A stretch of DNA of 64,000 nt, from NCBI RefSeq assembly GCF_958298935.1, contig NC_084938.1:8687501-8751500 (forward strand). The letters run 5' to 3'. Source of the stretch: Phragmites australis (lineage: Eukaryota; Streptophyta; Magnoliopsida; Poales; Poaceae). Shown here in pieces: positions 1 through 12,067 of the stretch. The position numbers and the translations under genes were made by a program. The notes under the pieces are model-generated. The model searched no databases. It was not told the DNA's origin and saw only the letters and a program-made list of their open reading frames with translations. The stretch's first letter is position 1. The number at the start of each line of letters is the position of its first letter.

Positions 1-938
1 GACCTTTAAAAAATCTGCTTAAAAAAACTTCGATACTAGTCCTTCGTCAACCTTTTTTATCTCACCTAGTGTTCTTTTTTTCCCCGCTTAACAACGAAAG
101 ATCTTGGGGTTTAGCCTGCGTAGGCAAAAGCAGATGTAGACTGGTTTATATCTAGCTGAGGTATATTGTTGAACATTGTCGAGGATTAGAACTATGGGTC
201 TCACGGTAAACAAGATAGAATGTATGAAGAGAAAATAAAAGGGGATGCTTCTCATACGCCGTGTTACTCCGACATATGTACGATGGAGTAATGTTCACAA
301 AAGCATGGGATGCTTCTTACATAAGTTGTGAATGAATGAGTAAAATGACTCGTAGAAGTTGGGCATGAATGTGGGAATGAAGTGTGGATCCTCTGTTGGC
401 GCGCAGGTCACATATTTATACTTGCGGTCTTGATCATGGTCGAGGTGTCCTTTGGCGAAGCGTTCGTGTCCCTGTGTGGAAGATGTTGATGTCTCTGAGA
501 TGGTGTAGAACCGACCTCAAATCATGTGACAGCTGTTACTCGATAACTTCTCGACGTCTAGAAAGACTTATACGTGTTAATTCCCACGTGGTATAGTTTA
601 TTAATGATTTTAGTGGGGTTATTTAAGTACATAATGTAAATTAAATTGACCTATTTTGACCGGTCATCAAAGATGTCTTTAGAATATTGATAGTGAGGCT
701 TGGAGCAAGTGCTTTGGTTACTCATAGGGGTTACGGTTTTCCTAGTGGGGCTAGGATCCGCGAGCGTGGATCTAGAAAATTTTGAAAGAGTGCGTCCTTT
801 CTAACATGATATATCATGTATCATATGCACTATATCACAAGTTTAATAAAAATTAAAGTTCAAATTAAGCAAAATGCAATACAAATTGTTAAAAATGTAC
901 CAGTTGGTTTTATGGATCAATTTGAGAGTTAACAGCAT
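1..938. other. Low-coding DNA, nothing recognised
   Basis: AT-rich sequence with only short open frames that lack codon-level or motif support. I see no LTR, TIR, RNA gene or protein domain here. It may be old transposon debris or intergenic DNA. Confidence 0.4.
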
Positions 939-1079
939 CAAGTATGAAGTATCAAAGTAAGACAGTATGTAGTAGTATGAAGTATCAAACATTCAAACAA
1001 AATTCACTAAAGTCAACCTACATCAAAGTATGAAGTATCAATTTTGAGATCTAAAAATCAAAGTATGAACTATCAAACA
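939..1079. repeat. Degenerate direct repeats of AAGTATGAAGTATCAA
   Basis: Four imperfect copies of the 16-base word lie near 939, 973, 1023 and 1060, with variable spacing. No protein or hairpin explains them. This could be a decayed minisatellite or the subterminal region of a DNA transposon. Confidence 0.5.
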
Positions 1080-1130
1080 AGAGTACAAGACTGAAGAATA
1101 CATGTACATCACTATTCGTCTATTTACTAG

Positions 1131-2898
1131 ATTCAATACAACTACAGCACAAAATTCTAGTAGCTTAACATTTTCACTCCAACATTATACAGAGTGAGCA
1201 TTGTCAAGTGCAACCATGTTAACGATCATGGTCAGAGACGAGGTAGTCTAGGTAGGTCCAAAACTACTATAGATTTTGGGGAGTAGCTTGCTACCACACC
1301 ATGGAACCAACACCACACCACAGACGAAATCAGGGGAGCTCAATTGAACATCCGCTATAGTGGCGCCTCAATCTACATCTGTTGGTGCTTGGTCTAGGAT
1401 CACCTCCTAGAGCATGTGTGTCGTGGATGACCCCTACGTGTCACAGGTGTGAAGGATGGTGCCGGCCTTGGCCTAAGATCGTGTTGGACTGGAGACAACG
1501 AAGGGAGAGAGAACAGCGAGGAGAACGAAAGGATAAGAATGATGACTAGTAGATGACAGCAGTTAGGAAGTTGGAAGCCAGGTACCGGTGGTGTATATAA
1601 GTAGTAGGACCTTTCTTTTTAGGCCCACCTGTCATTGTTCCATACCATTGCCAGTGTAATTTTTCTTTTTAACACAAATTTATGTAAGAATTTATTTTAT
1701 ATTTGAACTATTTATGTTTTTTTGCAAACTTGGAACTTATTTGTTGTAATTATGATGTAATAAGACTTTTTAATATATTTATATTGTATTTTTAGTAAAT
1801 TTTATACTCGTATATCAAATTTGTAGTGTTATAAAAATTTTAGAGCGCACACCCAACGAAAAATTCCTAGCTCTGTTCACGGTAGCATCACAAATTCATG
1901 AACATGACCCAACAGCAGGCCAAACCAACACCAGGGCATGAGAGACTAGTGTTTGATTCCATGACACATAGGCTCTCAATTTGCTCTGATTCAGCGCCAC
2001 ATCCACTCAACAAAACTGAATCAAAGAGTCAAACGAGTAGAGACATGGACAACCACATAGCATAGAGCAGGCGACTTGGCGTCTGGTGAGCTGGGTGGCT
2101 GGCAGATGCTAGCGTACCTACTTCAGGGCCTTCAGACTTGAGCAAGGGAGCACGAGACTGCAGCGGGCTGGCGGTCGGCGAAGCACGGGAGCAGACGAGC
2201 TCTAGAGCCTTGAGGGTGTGAGCACGACGTTGCAGGTTGGTGGCAAGCACGGCAAGAGCGGCGGCTCCGTGCCCTGATGGCCGGCGATGATGGCGTGATG
2301 TGGTGTCTTAGATCCGCCTCTGCCCCTGCCCATGCCCCTGGACGGCTCACGGCTAGCGGGCTAGGGTGACAGGGGTCTGGGCGTCGGATGTTTGGAACTC
2401 GGCTGAGCAGAAGTGGATTGTTGGGCTTGGGAGCTTCGGTCCTGAGATGACGAATTGGGCTAGGTTCAGAGTACTCTACTGATTTATTTTTGTTGTGTCT
2501 CGGCCCACCCGGTGACCCACCTAGATCCGCTCTATCCGCAAGGATAGCACATATGTGGTTGGTAACTGGGCAAACTTGTCAAATGGTATCCGTGCGACTC
2601 GCTATGAATTAAGAAAAATATGGTTTCTATGAATTAAGAAAAATATGGTTTTGTTTATATATAATATAATTCTAACATGGTATGTACATATTTTTTTTAC
2701 ATATTTGTGTAAATATGTGTATTTGTACAAAACTTTAAGTTTTTTACCTTTGTTTGAGAAATAAACATATGTACACAATATTTCTTTGATTATTTAAGTC
2801 ATCATGGGAATCTGATGGGGACTGAAACCGTGTCACCAACACCGCTAGTCGCTTAAGCAATATCTCACACTTAGTGTGTATTAATCAGCACATGTTAC
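1131..2898. other. Low-coding stretch with a GC-rich patch
   Basis: The first 900 bases and the last 400 are AT-rich. A GC-rich patch at about 2030-2480 gives overlapping open frames on the minus strand, but none resembles a known family and their composition suggests spurious ORFs. No splice-supported gene was found. Confidence 0.35.
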
Positions 2899-3070
2899 AG
2901 TAATAAGGGGGTGTTTAGTTTGTACACACGTTTGCCACACTTGCTACACTTGCGGCATACCACACTTTTTTTAGACATGTGCTCCACGTATCATTGACAC
3001 GTATTCTTGCTACGTTTTTCTAAACTTGTGGCTAACATAAATTTTGTGGCATACCACACTATGCATCGTA
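2899..3070. mobile_element. Possible MITE end (GGGTGTTTAGTTTG-type)
   Basis: The segment begins with a G-rich GGTGTTTAGTTTG-like end, followed by repeated CCACACTT words. This style is common in grass DNA-transposon MITEs. The matching inverted end is not evident, so it is probably truncated by the neighbouring transposon at 3096. The superfamily is not assigned. Confidence 0.3.
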
Positions 3071-3095
3071 ATGTTTCATAACTTGTGCAATCCTA

Positions 3096-3790
3096 CGAAA
3101 AAAAGTCATTAGTGACGGATGATAACTGGTATTAGTGATGGGTTTTGTACCTATCACTTTTATCGCGTCACTAATGACCTAATGTTAGGTCATTAGTGAT
3201 GGATTGCAATCGTGATCAACTACTACTGACTGAATATTAGTGACGGGTTGTAATCTTAACCCTTCACTAATACCGACGAATATTTTTAATATTTTTTAGA
3301 CAAAAAAATCAAAAAAATATTTTTTCACCCGAGCTATCTCAACGTATGCTCATCCCATATACCTCACAAGCCACACTTTTTCACATTGTTTTCAAATTTG
3401 CGTTCCATGGAAATCGAACCCGCGACCTCTTTCCCGCGTGTGTTGTCATCTTACCACCTCTGCTATCATGTAGTTATGATAGAAATTGGATATTTTATCA
3501 TTTTAATCTTCTTAGTTGAAGGTCATTAGTGACGCGTTATAACCATAACTCGTCACTAATGACTAATTTTATCAAATTTCATCGAGGGTTATAATTTGAT
3601 AGGTAATTCAGAGTGCATTCGGTAAAACAGGTATAACTTTTACATAGAGACTCCGATTTCGACATTTTTTGACTCTATGAACATTTAAAAAAAGTTACAT
3701 CTGTTTCTCTCCGACTTTGTCGGGTTCAGAGAATTTTTTGGCCAAAAATGGCTTGGAAGATCAAATTCTCACACTCGCCCTGCCTCTCTT
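3096..3790. mobile_element. Non-autonomous DNA transposon segment, copy 1
   Basis: Dense palindromic words of the form ATTAGTGACGGGTT / AACCCGTCACTAAT lie at both sides of a shared core. The same order of blocks (palindromes, a run of A/T, a tRNA-like block, palindromes, then a GGTAAAANAGG block) recurs at 39717-40390 in the same orientation, which shows this is a dispersed family. Subterminal GTGACGGG repeats are typical of grass CACTA (En/Spm-like) non-autonomous elements. I could not find the CACTA terminal motif, so superfamily assignment is an inference. Confidence 0.55.
3409..3465 (-). promoter_or_regulatory. tRNA-like pol III promoter (A and B boxes)
   Basis: On the minus strand TAGCAGAGGTGGTAAG (3450-3465) resembles a tRNA A box (TRGYNNARNGG), and GGTTCGATTTCC (3409-3420) matches the B box GGTTCGANNCC. 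The spacing of about 30 bases between them is in the tRNA range. The block is conserved, with changes, in the second family copy near 39986-40041. It looks like a decayed tRNA or SINE head carried inside the DNA transposon, not a functional tRNA: no acceptor stem or anticodon arm can be folded with confidence. Confidence 0.45.
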
Positions 3791-4589
3791 TGATCTTCTC
3801 ATGGACAGCAAAAGCCAACTTCATCTCCTTTGCTCGTCTCCTCTCCCTTCACCTGCACACACACAAACATTCCACAATACCGAGTAGATACTCACGCCAT
3901 ACACTCAAGCATCACACACAGTAGAAACACCAGCACCGACCTCTGCTCCTCTTCGCACCCTTGCATGTCCTCCTGCCGCTGCCGTGCATGTAGCCGTGCG
4001 TGCTGCCGTTGTGCTGCACCGTCGCCACCTCGTCCTATGTCCTTGGTGAGCACACCCCTCCCCTCTTTGGCCGGCTCCCCTCCAACGTCACTCCCTACTC
4101 CTTGCGTGATAGGTGAGATGCCGACGACAAGCTTCTCACCTCGGCTGAGCACATCTCCGCCCCTTCCTAGCTGAGCTGCCATCCCGAGGTCGCACCGTCT
4201 CGACAACCCGAGGCTGCACCATCCTCACGAGCGCCACTGCTCGGCCGTGCCGTGCCGCCTGCTCGTGCGTTGTCCCGCGCACTCCTCCATCACGCCACAC
4301 CGCCACCATCCCTGCGCGTAGCCGCACACTCCGCATCGCCACCATGTGCGCTGCCACCATGCGTAGCCGCTCGTGTGCCCTTCGCTATCCCATGCATGTT
4401 GTCGCTCACATCATCCCCGTCGTGCTGTTGGCCCGTGCCGCCGCGCCGTTCCCTCACACCGCTGGTCCACCTTTCCATCCGCCCAGCTCCCGCTGCCTTC
4501 ACCTCCTCTGCATGCCAGCCGCCGCCGTTGAGCCGCCTTCATTTGAGGCTCTACTAGTAATGATGTTTGTGCCTCTAAATCTATTTCTT
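3791..4589. other. GC-rich, proline/serine-coding-looking DNA without a gene call
   Basis: GC-rich DNA gives several overlapping open frames on both strands (3830-4595), with compositionally biased Cys/Pro/Ser/Ala translations. No domain, splice pattern or conserved motif is recognisable. It could be a host gene fragment next to the DNA transposon, but nothing here proves it. Confidence 0.3.
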
Positions 4590-5345
4590 ATATAACGTCT
4601 TTGGAGAAAGAAAATGTTAAGCTAAAGGCTCAACTTGAGAAGCTAACTAGTAAGTATGTTTTACTACAAGAAAATCACAATGAGCTTTCATGCATTCATG
4701 AAAATCTTGTAGCTTCTCATACCAAGCTAGAAATAGCTTATGATGTAATTCTCACAACGGTAACATCATATGAACCTCGTATGGACAATAGCAATTTTCT
4801 TTGCATAACATAGATTTAACATGTGCTAGTCCTAACAATTCATTTGATGCGAAATTTATAACCAATGATTAATTACCTATTTATTATGATGATATGATTA
4901 ATTATTCTCATAGTGATATATCTATTTCCATTAGTACTCGTGAGACTAAGTTTTTGAAGGAAATGGAAACAAATGAAAGACAAAGCTTATGTGGAGAAGC
5001 CATAAAGAAAGTCAAGAAAAAGGCTCTACCTAGGATAAGATCAAGTTGACAAATAACAAAAGAAGAGACCTCAAGCAAATCAAGAACATATATGACAAGG
5101 GGCAAATCAAATGGTCATCAAGGTGAGAAGCCTTTAGTGAAGGGTGTTGGTGCCAAAATATATTATACATGCCACAATAATGGACATTTATCTTCATCAT
5201 GTCCCCAAGGCAAAAAGGAATGTATTGGAGACTTAGCTAATTGTTTGAAGATTTATCATATTGCCAAAAGTGATAAGTCATGTGGAGAAAAACAATTATC
5301 ATCTATTCAATGTTACTTCATAGGTAACACTCTACCACAATATCT
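4590..5345 (+). pseudogene. Copia-type gag remnant with zinc knuckle (element H)
   Basis: The first open part (4601-4813) encodes a Lys/Glu/Leu-rich coiled-coil segment of the kind found in long grass copia Gag proteins, with heptad-like spacing. After several stops the frame reopens at 5092-5349, where a nucleocapsid knuckle is visible as YYTCHNNGHLSSSC. The family pattern is C-x2-C-x4-H-x4-C, and here the first Cys is Tyr. Gag packages the element RNA into particles in the cytoplasm. The start of the gene is lost, and the remnant is interrupted by stops between 4814 and 5091. Assignment to copia rests on family resemblance plus the flanking PPT and LTR. Confidence 0.6.
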
Positions 5346-8300
5346 TTAAAGAGATAAGTGTTCTTAAAATTCATATCTTTATAATAGATACATAGTCCAA
5401 TAGGATTTCTGTAACTTTTCATATACCAGAACTTTCAATTGAAAAATTACAATATCCGATTGTCCAGGAAATTATTGAAGGTTCCTAGCCCTTTACATGT
5501 GTAGGTTTTTGTATATATGTATGAATAATAGTTTGTGCTTTTTGCTTATCTAGCATCACATCATGATTTACACCCTCATATTTTTATATGCTATTCTCAT
5601 GATCATAACAAGTTGATGCAAACTTTTGAATCGAGATACTCCATCTATGGTTATGTTTGATTTGAGTTGCTAGTGGAGTTGTCAAAAATCATCTATTTAG
5701 AATTGTCTTAATCTCCAAATCTTATTTCAAGTTCTAGAAAATCTGCTTTCAACGGTCTGACCGCTAGGTTGTCAGTTTGACCGCTAGAATTATACAGAGA
5801 AGTTTTTGAGCCTTCTACTTCTAGCGGTATGACCACACATTCTCCCGGTCTGACCATCAGAGCTCTTATTTAATGTAACTTGTCTTTACTTTAATTCTAT
5901 TTGACTCTTTGGAGAAATTAATAGATTATTATATTATGGGAGAGTATTATGTTTTGTACATATTACTTACTCATGCATTGTGAATAATCGAGGAATACCA
6001 CTTAGGATTGATATTATTACTTATCTAGTATCTATATGGTATATCAAGCTCATTTAAGACTCAATGTCTCAATATATCTATTAATTGATCCTTATGTGGT
6101 TTTAATTGAAACTTTAGATCTTTGTTATGCTTTATGCTTCTCTTTTTATCTCAAGATTTAATTGGAATTATTTTCTCATTCGGATCAAAGCAACTAATAG
6201 CCTTATGACAATTTATTTATGCTAGTTAATCTTGTGAAGAATGTGACTTGAGGTATGGTGCTTAATTGTAAACGTTCATTGCATGCTTTGTTGAAAGAAG
6301 GTTGATCTATGTTATCTTGCAATTACCATTTTGAGATATCTTAATATGCATTATATTTACTTACAATTGATAATTATAAAAGTGGTAATATTTGTTGATC
6401 ATCTTCCTTTCAACCTCGTGCTTCTAATTATTGGTTTCTTTTGTGAAACTTGTTTATAGAAGCTAAGATTTTGCTATCTCACCGCTTGTATCATTTTCAA
6501 TATACTTGGTTGAGATAAGCTTTTGAGCATGAATGCAATTCTTTCATTATATTATATGCACAATCTTATTGCTTAGTTTATTTATTGAACTTTGTGAATG
6601 ATCATTTGTTGATCTTGTTTCTTAGATGTATTTTAGACACCTTTTATGATTTATATGTTTTTTGTCCAAATTATATCTTTATTGAATCTTAGAAGTGATG
6701 TGCATGATTGTTTAAATTTATTATCTATAGGATGTTTGCTTTCCTTGATCCAACATAGAGAGTAAGCCTCTCTCAAAAATTCTTAATAGCTAAAAGGTGT
6801 ATATTGACTTCAATTGATATCTAATTCATATTCATATGCACCATTTATGATAGAGTTTACTCTATGTGCTAAGATTTTTGCTAACCTTTACGGACCCAAT
6901 GAATTTGGGGACCAAATTGTACTTGAATAAATTTTAGGTACAACGGAGATACATTGGATGCTTGACTCATTCATAGACAAGGTCTTTTTAAAAGGAAAAT
7001 CTTTTCAATTGGAATTCATAAAGAAGGACTTCATCTTTCAATTGATATATATAAAGAAGATCATTTCCTTCAACTTTAATTGGAATCATAAATAAGGACC
7101 ATATCAAAGTAAAGCTAAGCAAGAATAAGCAATAACTTACTACATCAACTAATGCTTTTAGGTAAATTGTTCTTAATTTATGTGTCCAATGTCGAAGGTT
7201 CAACCTTATGTAGGTTACATCATAGCATGAAATTAACTTGCGGAAATTTATTTTTCTTGCAAGTGACTAAAAACTTCTTTATTACAAATATGAGCAATTT
7301 GAAGTAGCATATTTTTGTGAGAACTCTATAATTATCTTTATGATTCATCCAATCCCAAATATGCAAAAGAATTCATATCAAATGTTTTAGTAGCTCTTAT
7401 ATGCAATATTGATGAAAATTGTAAAATTTATCCTTTTGCTTGAGATTTATTGGCTTTGGTTAGAAAACATCTCAACGTTTGCTTGTTAAGTCTGGTTGTG
7501 TTGAATTCTTTCATCTTAATCCGTTTTGAATGGCATTATTAAATATATAAGCTTATAAGATGTTGACACTTTGTGATAAACAAAATACTTGTTATAATAT
7601 CAAATTTTTTGCTATATTCAATTTGAGCCTAATACATTGTTTTTGTGTTTTTGATATTATTTTGGAACTCATGCTTGACTTGCTTTCAATTGAATTTATT
7701 TTGATTGACATCTCTTTCAATTAGTATGGCTTGGATTTTCATTTGGAATCTCTTTTCACCATTTTTGATCCATTGCATGGTATGATCTCCTAAATTGTTC
7801 GTAATTGGATAAGTGCAATTGATTTCACTCAATCTATGAGAAATGCACACTTTTTTGGAGAGCTCATACTATAAGTGGTAGTGCATTAGCTTTCGATGAT
7901 TCCTTTCTGGTATAAGGCTAATGTGCTTTGGGGATAATTTCTTTTTGGCAAGCTCTCTTTATTTGGCAAGTTCTCCAAAGTTCTTATATTTGGGCATTGA
8001 TGGCAAGTTCTCCAAAGTTCATATATTTAGCAAGCATGCCTTAATAGTTCTTGTGTGTAAAGAAAACTCCGTCCAAAATTTGAGATAGACAATATATGCA
8101 ATGATATTCAATATTCATTCACACATGTATAGATTGTGGGGGAGTTTGCTCTATACATAAGTTAGTTTTGCTAACATCAAAATCTTAGTGATGTTTGATG
8201 CTAATAAAGCGGGTGTTGGTAATCTCAAATAACTTAGTGGTGATTGATGCTACCAAAACTTGATCTTAATATACATTGTATCTTCGGATTATATGTATAT

Positions 8301-8353
8301 TAAGAACTTCATCTTTCAAATATAATCATTTAGTGAGATTATCATCAATTACC
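5346..8353 (+). other. AT-rich internal region of element H
   Basis: About 3 kb of about 70% A+T DNA with no open frame above 71 residues. At 6945-6975 a short WMLDS-like reading is reminiscent of the start of a copia aspartic protease, but it is too short to call. A cluster of GGTCTGACCGC words at 5752-5860 matches those in the LTR of this element, so a fragment of LTR may be embedded here. Confidence 0.45.
5752..5860 (+). repeat. Cluster of CGGTCTGACCGCTAG words outside the LTR
   Basis: Four copies or near-copies of the palindromic word CGGTCTGACCG occur in 110 bases. The same word is arrayed upstream of the TATA box in LTR H (9783-10125) and LTR F (59195-59400). Its presence in the internal region suggests an LTR-derived insertion or a rearranged element. 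Confidence 0.6.
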
Positions 8354-8367
8354 AAAATAGAGGAGAT
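8354..8367 (+). promoter_or_regulatory. Polypurine tract of element H
   Basis: AAAATAGAGGAGAT immediately precedes the TGAAGG start of the LTR. It is the expected primer for plus-strand DNA synthesis and fixes both the orientation and the left LTR edge. Confidence 0.65.
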
Positions 8368-8391
8368 TGAAGGTGCATTGAGCCCCTAAGT

Positions 8392-8735
8392 GTGGTTTTG
8401 GTAATTAATGATAATATCTATGGACTAACAATTGTATTGAGAATTGTTAGTAGGTTATTTTCATAGGTGATGCATGGAGGATTAAGCATGAATTCATTGA
8501 GAAATGTTATGTGATCAAGATAAATGCATCAAGATGAATGAGCTCTAGGTAATGCTCGGCTAAGTTGTGGTAATACCTATGAACTAACAATTATGTTGAG
8601 AATTATTTATAGGATATTTCATAGGAGATGCATAAAGTGATAAAGCATGGATTCGTTGAGGAATGCCATGGGATCAAAAGATATGCATCAAGATCATTGA
8701 GCTCTAAGTGATGCTCATGTGAAGAAGAAGAAGCT
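8392..8735 (+). repeat. ~175-bp tandem duplication in LTR H
   Basis: Two adjacent diverged copies share, in order, GGACTAACAATT or GAACTAACAATT, GAGAATT, TTTCATAGG, ATGCAT, AAGCATG, ATGCATCAAGAT and GAGCTCTA. The copies run about 8392-8566 and 8567-8735. This is a U3 duplication specific to this LTR. Confidence 0.65.
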
Positions 8736-9782
8736 AAAGAGGAAGAGACCTCGGAGTTTGAGGATGGTATTAAGAATATTGACAATAAGCGTGAAGACCA
8801 TAGCTGCTTGTGGAGATCAAGTAACTAAAAGTATGAAATTATCAATTGAGTTTTATGGACTAACTCATGTTCAATGTGATTGAGAGTCAGTTGGGGTTAG
8901 GTTCCATATGAAGGCAAATATTCAATTGAGATATTCAATGTGCCGAGTTGTAAGAGCAAGATGAAGACGAGCTTAGTGAACAACTTGTGTGCTTGATGCT
9001 TGCGGTTCATACCTCGGTGGTGAACCGGATGAAGATGATGTGAAAAGAAAAGTCTTCCATGCTTGTTGCATATGAAGCAATTAAGTAAACTTCATCAAGC
9101 TTCTGGAAGATCAAGAGATGGTTGAGATGGGAAGTGAGGACGAACATCGTCATCAAGCTCAAGTGAAAAGTTGATGACAACCTAGAGAAAATATTGGGAC
9201 TCGGATGATGTGTTCGTCAAGTCCAACGGAATGACTAGTTCAAGGCAAAGATATAACATATAGGGCATTTTCTTTTACCGGTCAATGGTAATTAGAAAAG
9301 AGGAATGATCAGATTGATAGGATAAATATCGTACTATTAAGAGGGGTCTTGACGATTGGTTGAGTTTTACCATGTGTTGATAAGCTCAATCTTGCATATG
9401 TATACTCTCTTTGGTATGATGCTATTGTTTGCAAATGGGTTTTGCAAATAGCTCAAGTTCATGTTTCTACTCTGTGTGGCATGTCACTAAGTTTGCAAAG
9501 GTGGTTTGCAAGTTGACATAGTAAATGTATTAACCCTTGGTCACATGGAACCTTTAGGTTGCAAATTTGTTTTACAAAAGTTTAAGGTTCATGTAGTTTT
9601 TATTATGATGGATCTTTGGACTATGTTTTATGTTTGATCCAATGGGTTTGAGGTCAAAAAATCAGTTGGGATCTGTAGCCCTCTGAATAAACTTTTCGTA
9701 GAGTCTAAGATCACCTAAATCGGACATCGGATTAGAAAGTTATCGTCGTTTCTCTAAGTGTTAGTTGTGCTGGTCAAGGAGT

Positions 9783-10125
9783 GGCGGTCTGACCGCTAGG
9801 AACTCCGGTCTGACCGTTAGGGTGACGGTCTGACCACCAAGGTGGGCAGTCAGACTCCTGAAATTTGCAGAGAAATTTCATCTCTCTGGAACAGGTGGTG
9901 GTCTAATCGCCAAGGTGGCTGGTCTGACCGCCAGGGGTTGCCGGTTTGATCGCCAGAGAACAGAGAGTTTTTGACCTCTATTCGAGGCTCACGGTCTGAC
10001 CGTCAAAAGGGTCGGTCTGACCGCTAGAGGCCTGAAAAGTCAGTAACGGCTAGTTTTAGAGCCGTTTGTCCAGTGGTAATCTGATCGCCTGTTGTATTGC
10101 GGTCTAACCGCCAGATGCGTAGAAA
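9783..10125 (+). repeat. Array of CGGTCTGACCGCC palindromic words in LTR H
   Basis: About ten copies or near-copies of CGGTCTGACCGC lie in 340 bases (for example near 9783, 9810, 9921, 9990, 10011 and 10099), ending about 40 bases before the TATA box. The core GGTC-N-GACC is a perfect inverted repeat. Spacing is irregular, unlike a simple tandem repeat. Confidence 0.8.
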
Positions 10126-10165
10126 AGTCAGTCTTTGGGCAACGGCTATATTTCGGGTTGTAGCC

Positions 10166-10173
10166 TATATATA
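10166..10173 (+). promoter_or_regulatory. TATA box of LTR H
   Basis: TATATATA lies in a CCTATATATACTCC context, 3' of the palindromic word array, and is the likely pol II start for element H transcripts. Confidence 0.5.
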
Positions 10174-10965
10174 CTCCATGTCTAGCGGCTTGTAGGGCTG
10201 TTGTTGCCCCCATTAAGCATACTTGAGCTAAGTAAAGTCCTCCCCACATTGTGCATATGTTGCACATAGAGAGGGTTATGAGGCAAGAATGAACTGCATT
10301 TGCATTAGTGATTGAGCTTTAGGCACTTTGTGAGAATCAAGTCCATCTTGGCTTGTTACTCTTGGAGATTGCCACCTCCTAGACGGCTTAGAGCTGGTTG
10401 CGCCGTTGAGCCCTTCAAAGAAGCTTGTGAAGGAGCCATGGTGGTGATCGTGAGAGGCTTTGAGCATGCCTTGCCAGAGAGGCAAAGTGCTACGCTAGTG
10501 GAATCGAGGTAGTGGGTGATTCATTGGATTAATCGGCTCAAGATCAAGTTACTCGTGGAGAACCTCTTCTCATGGTGAGAATTTCATATTTGATAGAGGA
10601 GTGGTTAAAGGCTTGAACCCACCTCAACATGGATTAGGGGTGATCGGTAAATCACCGATACCACGGGATAAACTTCGGGTGTCATCTCTCGTGCTATTTA
10701 CTTCTATGTTGTGATATTTATTTTCATGTAATTTACCTTGTGCAATTTATATTCCTAGAATAATAATTGCTTACATGTCACCCTATGTTGTAAATCTTGA
10801 CATAGACATAGATATAGAATTGGTCACTTTGTTGCGACATAGAGCTTAGGGTTTTTTTATGTGTTGTAACCGATCATTTTAATTTTATATCTTTATCGGT
10901 TAAATTGATAGATAGTTTTTAGAACCGCCTATTCACCCCCTCTAGTCGGCCTCCTTGATTGTACA

Positions 10966-11594
10966 CATGGTGTTTGTTTGCTTGTAAGAGCAAGGTCCAT
11001 GGTGTCGAATGAGGAAGTGGCTTCCACCCCATGTTTATGGTTATCTCATGGGCGGTGATTTTGCCGAGTACTTGAGTTGGAGTCATCTTCTTGATGTCAT
11101 TTTTGTCGTAGATGATGGAGACTATCACTAGTACTTCGGAAGAAAAGCTTAAAGTATTCTTATCACCACTTGATCATCGTCAATTGACGTCAACCTAGCC
11201 CATTTATCTCATTGACAAGAATGTTCAAACATGAGTACATATCATTAGCACTTTCATGGGTAAATTATTTGATACTATTAAGCTTAGTAACAAGCACATG
11301 ATATTTCTTATTGCACATATTTTTTGTGCCTTCATGTATTTCAATTAGACCATTCCAAATATCATATGCATTGGTGAGAGAATAAACATGATTAAATACG
11401 TCAACATTTAAAGATGATAAAAGAATACTCTTCACCAATGCATCTAATTGCCTCTCCTTGTTGGTGATGCGAGATCTTATCTCTTCCTCGGTGACTCTCC
11501 AAACATCTAGACTTTTGGCTTGCAAATAATAAGATATTAGAATTTTCCAACGGAGTGCCATTGAAAAGTGGAGCACTATGGGTATTAATCTCAA
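10966..11594 (-). pseudogene. Copia gag (UBN2-type) remnant, element C
   Basis: Minus-strand frames at 11594-11265 and 11128-10966 encode the UBN2/DUF4219-type Gag of plant copia elements. Visible landmarks are WKILISYYLQAKSLDVW near the N-terminus, YDIWNGLIEIHEGTKN, and IIYDKNDIKKMTPTQVLGKI near the end. The corresponding gag of element B (30291-31460) aligns along the same landmarks. A frameshift near 11265 separates the two frames, and the downstream knuckle region is missing. The product would have been a particle-forming RNA-binding protein; this copy is broken. Confidence 0.7.
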
Positions 11595-11640
11595 CCCTGG
11601 ATGTCACAACTCTAGAATGTTAAGCCTATTAAAAGCACGT

Positions 11641-11655
11641 GGCTCTGATACCAAT
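11641..11655 (-). promoter_or_regulatory. Primer binding site of element C
   Basis: The minus strand reads TTGGTATCAGAGCC directly after the LTR end, the standard copia PBS complementary to the 3' end of initiator tRNA-Met. It fixes the element as minus-oriented and places the 5' LTR on the right. Confidence 0.8.
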
Positions 11656-12067
11656 AACAACACGTGGCTTTAACGTCCTAAGAGGGGGTGAATTAGAACA
11701 CTTAAAAACTATTTGGCTTAGAAAAATTCACAAGATAAATTTATCTCAATTTTTATCTAAATATGCTCTAAATTTATCTAGTGTGTCTATCCTACCATTT
11801 AAGATGATTGTAACATACTCTAGGAAGGTAAATTCTAAGTACGTAAATGCAAAAATATAAATAATGTAGAGAGATAAATTCAGCATAAGAGATTTTTATC
11901 CTATGGTATCGATGGCATGAATGCCACCCCTAGTCTATGTTAGAGCTCCACAAAGGATAAGCCTCTTTCGGTCTTGACTCTTGAGCTACTAAGTTACCAA
12001 GACAAGTTCTCAAACACGATGAGCCACCAAGCCACCAAGACAAGGTCTCACCACTAGCCTCTCTTCC
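11656..12067 (-). repeat. 5' LTR of element C, PBS-proximal part
   Basis: Aligns with LTRs A and B of element B through AGGGGGTGAATTAG, ATCTAGTGTGTCTA and GCCACCCCTAGT blocks. It breaks off at CTCTCTTCC where element I begins. The other part of the LTR resumes at 15042. Confidence 0.75.
12063..12067. repeat. Target duplication of element I, left (CTTCC)
   Basis: CTTCC here and CTTTC at 15042-15046 flank an element that begins TGT and ends ACA. One mismatch separates them. The interruption falls inside a recognisable LTR, which supports a true insertion. Confidence 0.55.

Larger units (their letters stand above)
4590..10965 (+). mobile_element. Element H: pol-less copia-type LTR retrotransposon, 5' truncated
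   Basis: In plus order the element has a gag remnant (4590-5345), about 3 kb of AT-rich DNA, a polypurine tract (8354-8367) and a 3' LTR (8368 to about 10965). The 5' LTR and PBS are missing, so the left end is truncated at or before 4590. No protease, integrase, reverse transcriptase or RNase H domain is readable in the 3 kb between gag and LTR, so it depended on other elements for movement or is heavily decayed. The right end abuts element C without intervening host DNA. Confidence 0.6.
8368..10965 (+). repeat. 3' LTR of element H
   Basis: The LTR starts with TGAAGGTGCATTGAGCCCC directly after a polypurine tract. It ends near GATTGTACA, just past a CACCCCCTCTAGTCGG block of the kind seen at copia LTR ends. 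At about 2.6 kb it is long for copia. It contains an internal tandem duplication (8392-8735), a palindromic word array (9783-10125) and a TATA box (10166). The right edge is approximate because the flank is another element, so no target duplication can be checked. Confidence 0.6.

Noticed and set aside
3409..3465. Genuine tRNA gene
   Set aside because: Only A and B boxes are recognisable; no acceptor stem, anticodon arm or CCA-side pairing could be folded.
3830..4595. Overlapping Cys/Pro/Ser-rich ORFs
   Set aside because: Short, overlapping on both strands, no conserved motif; best explained by GC bias.
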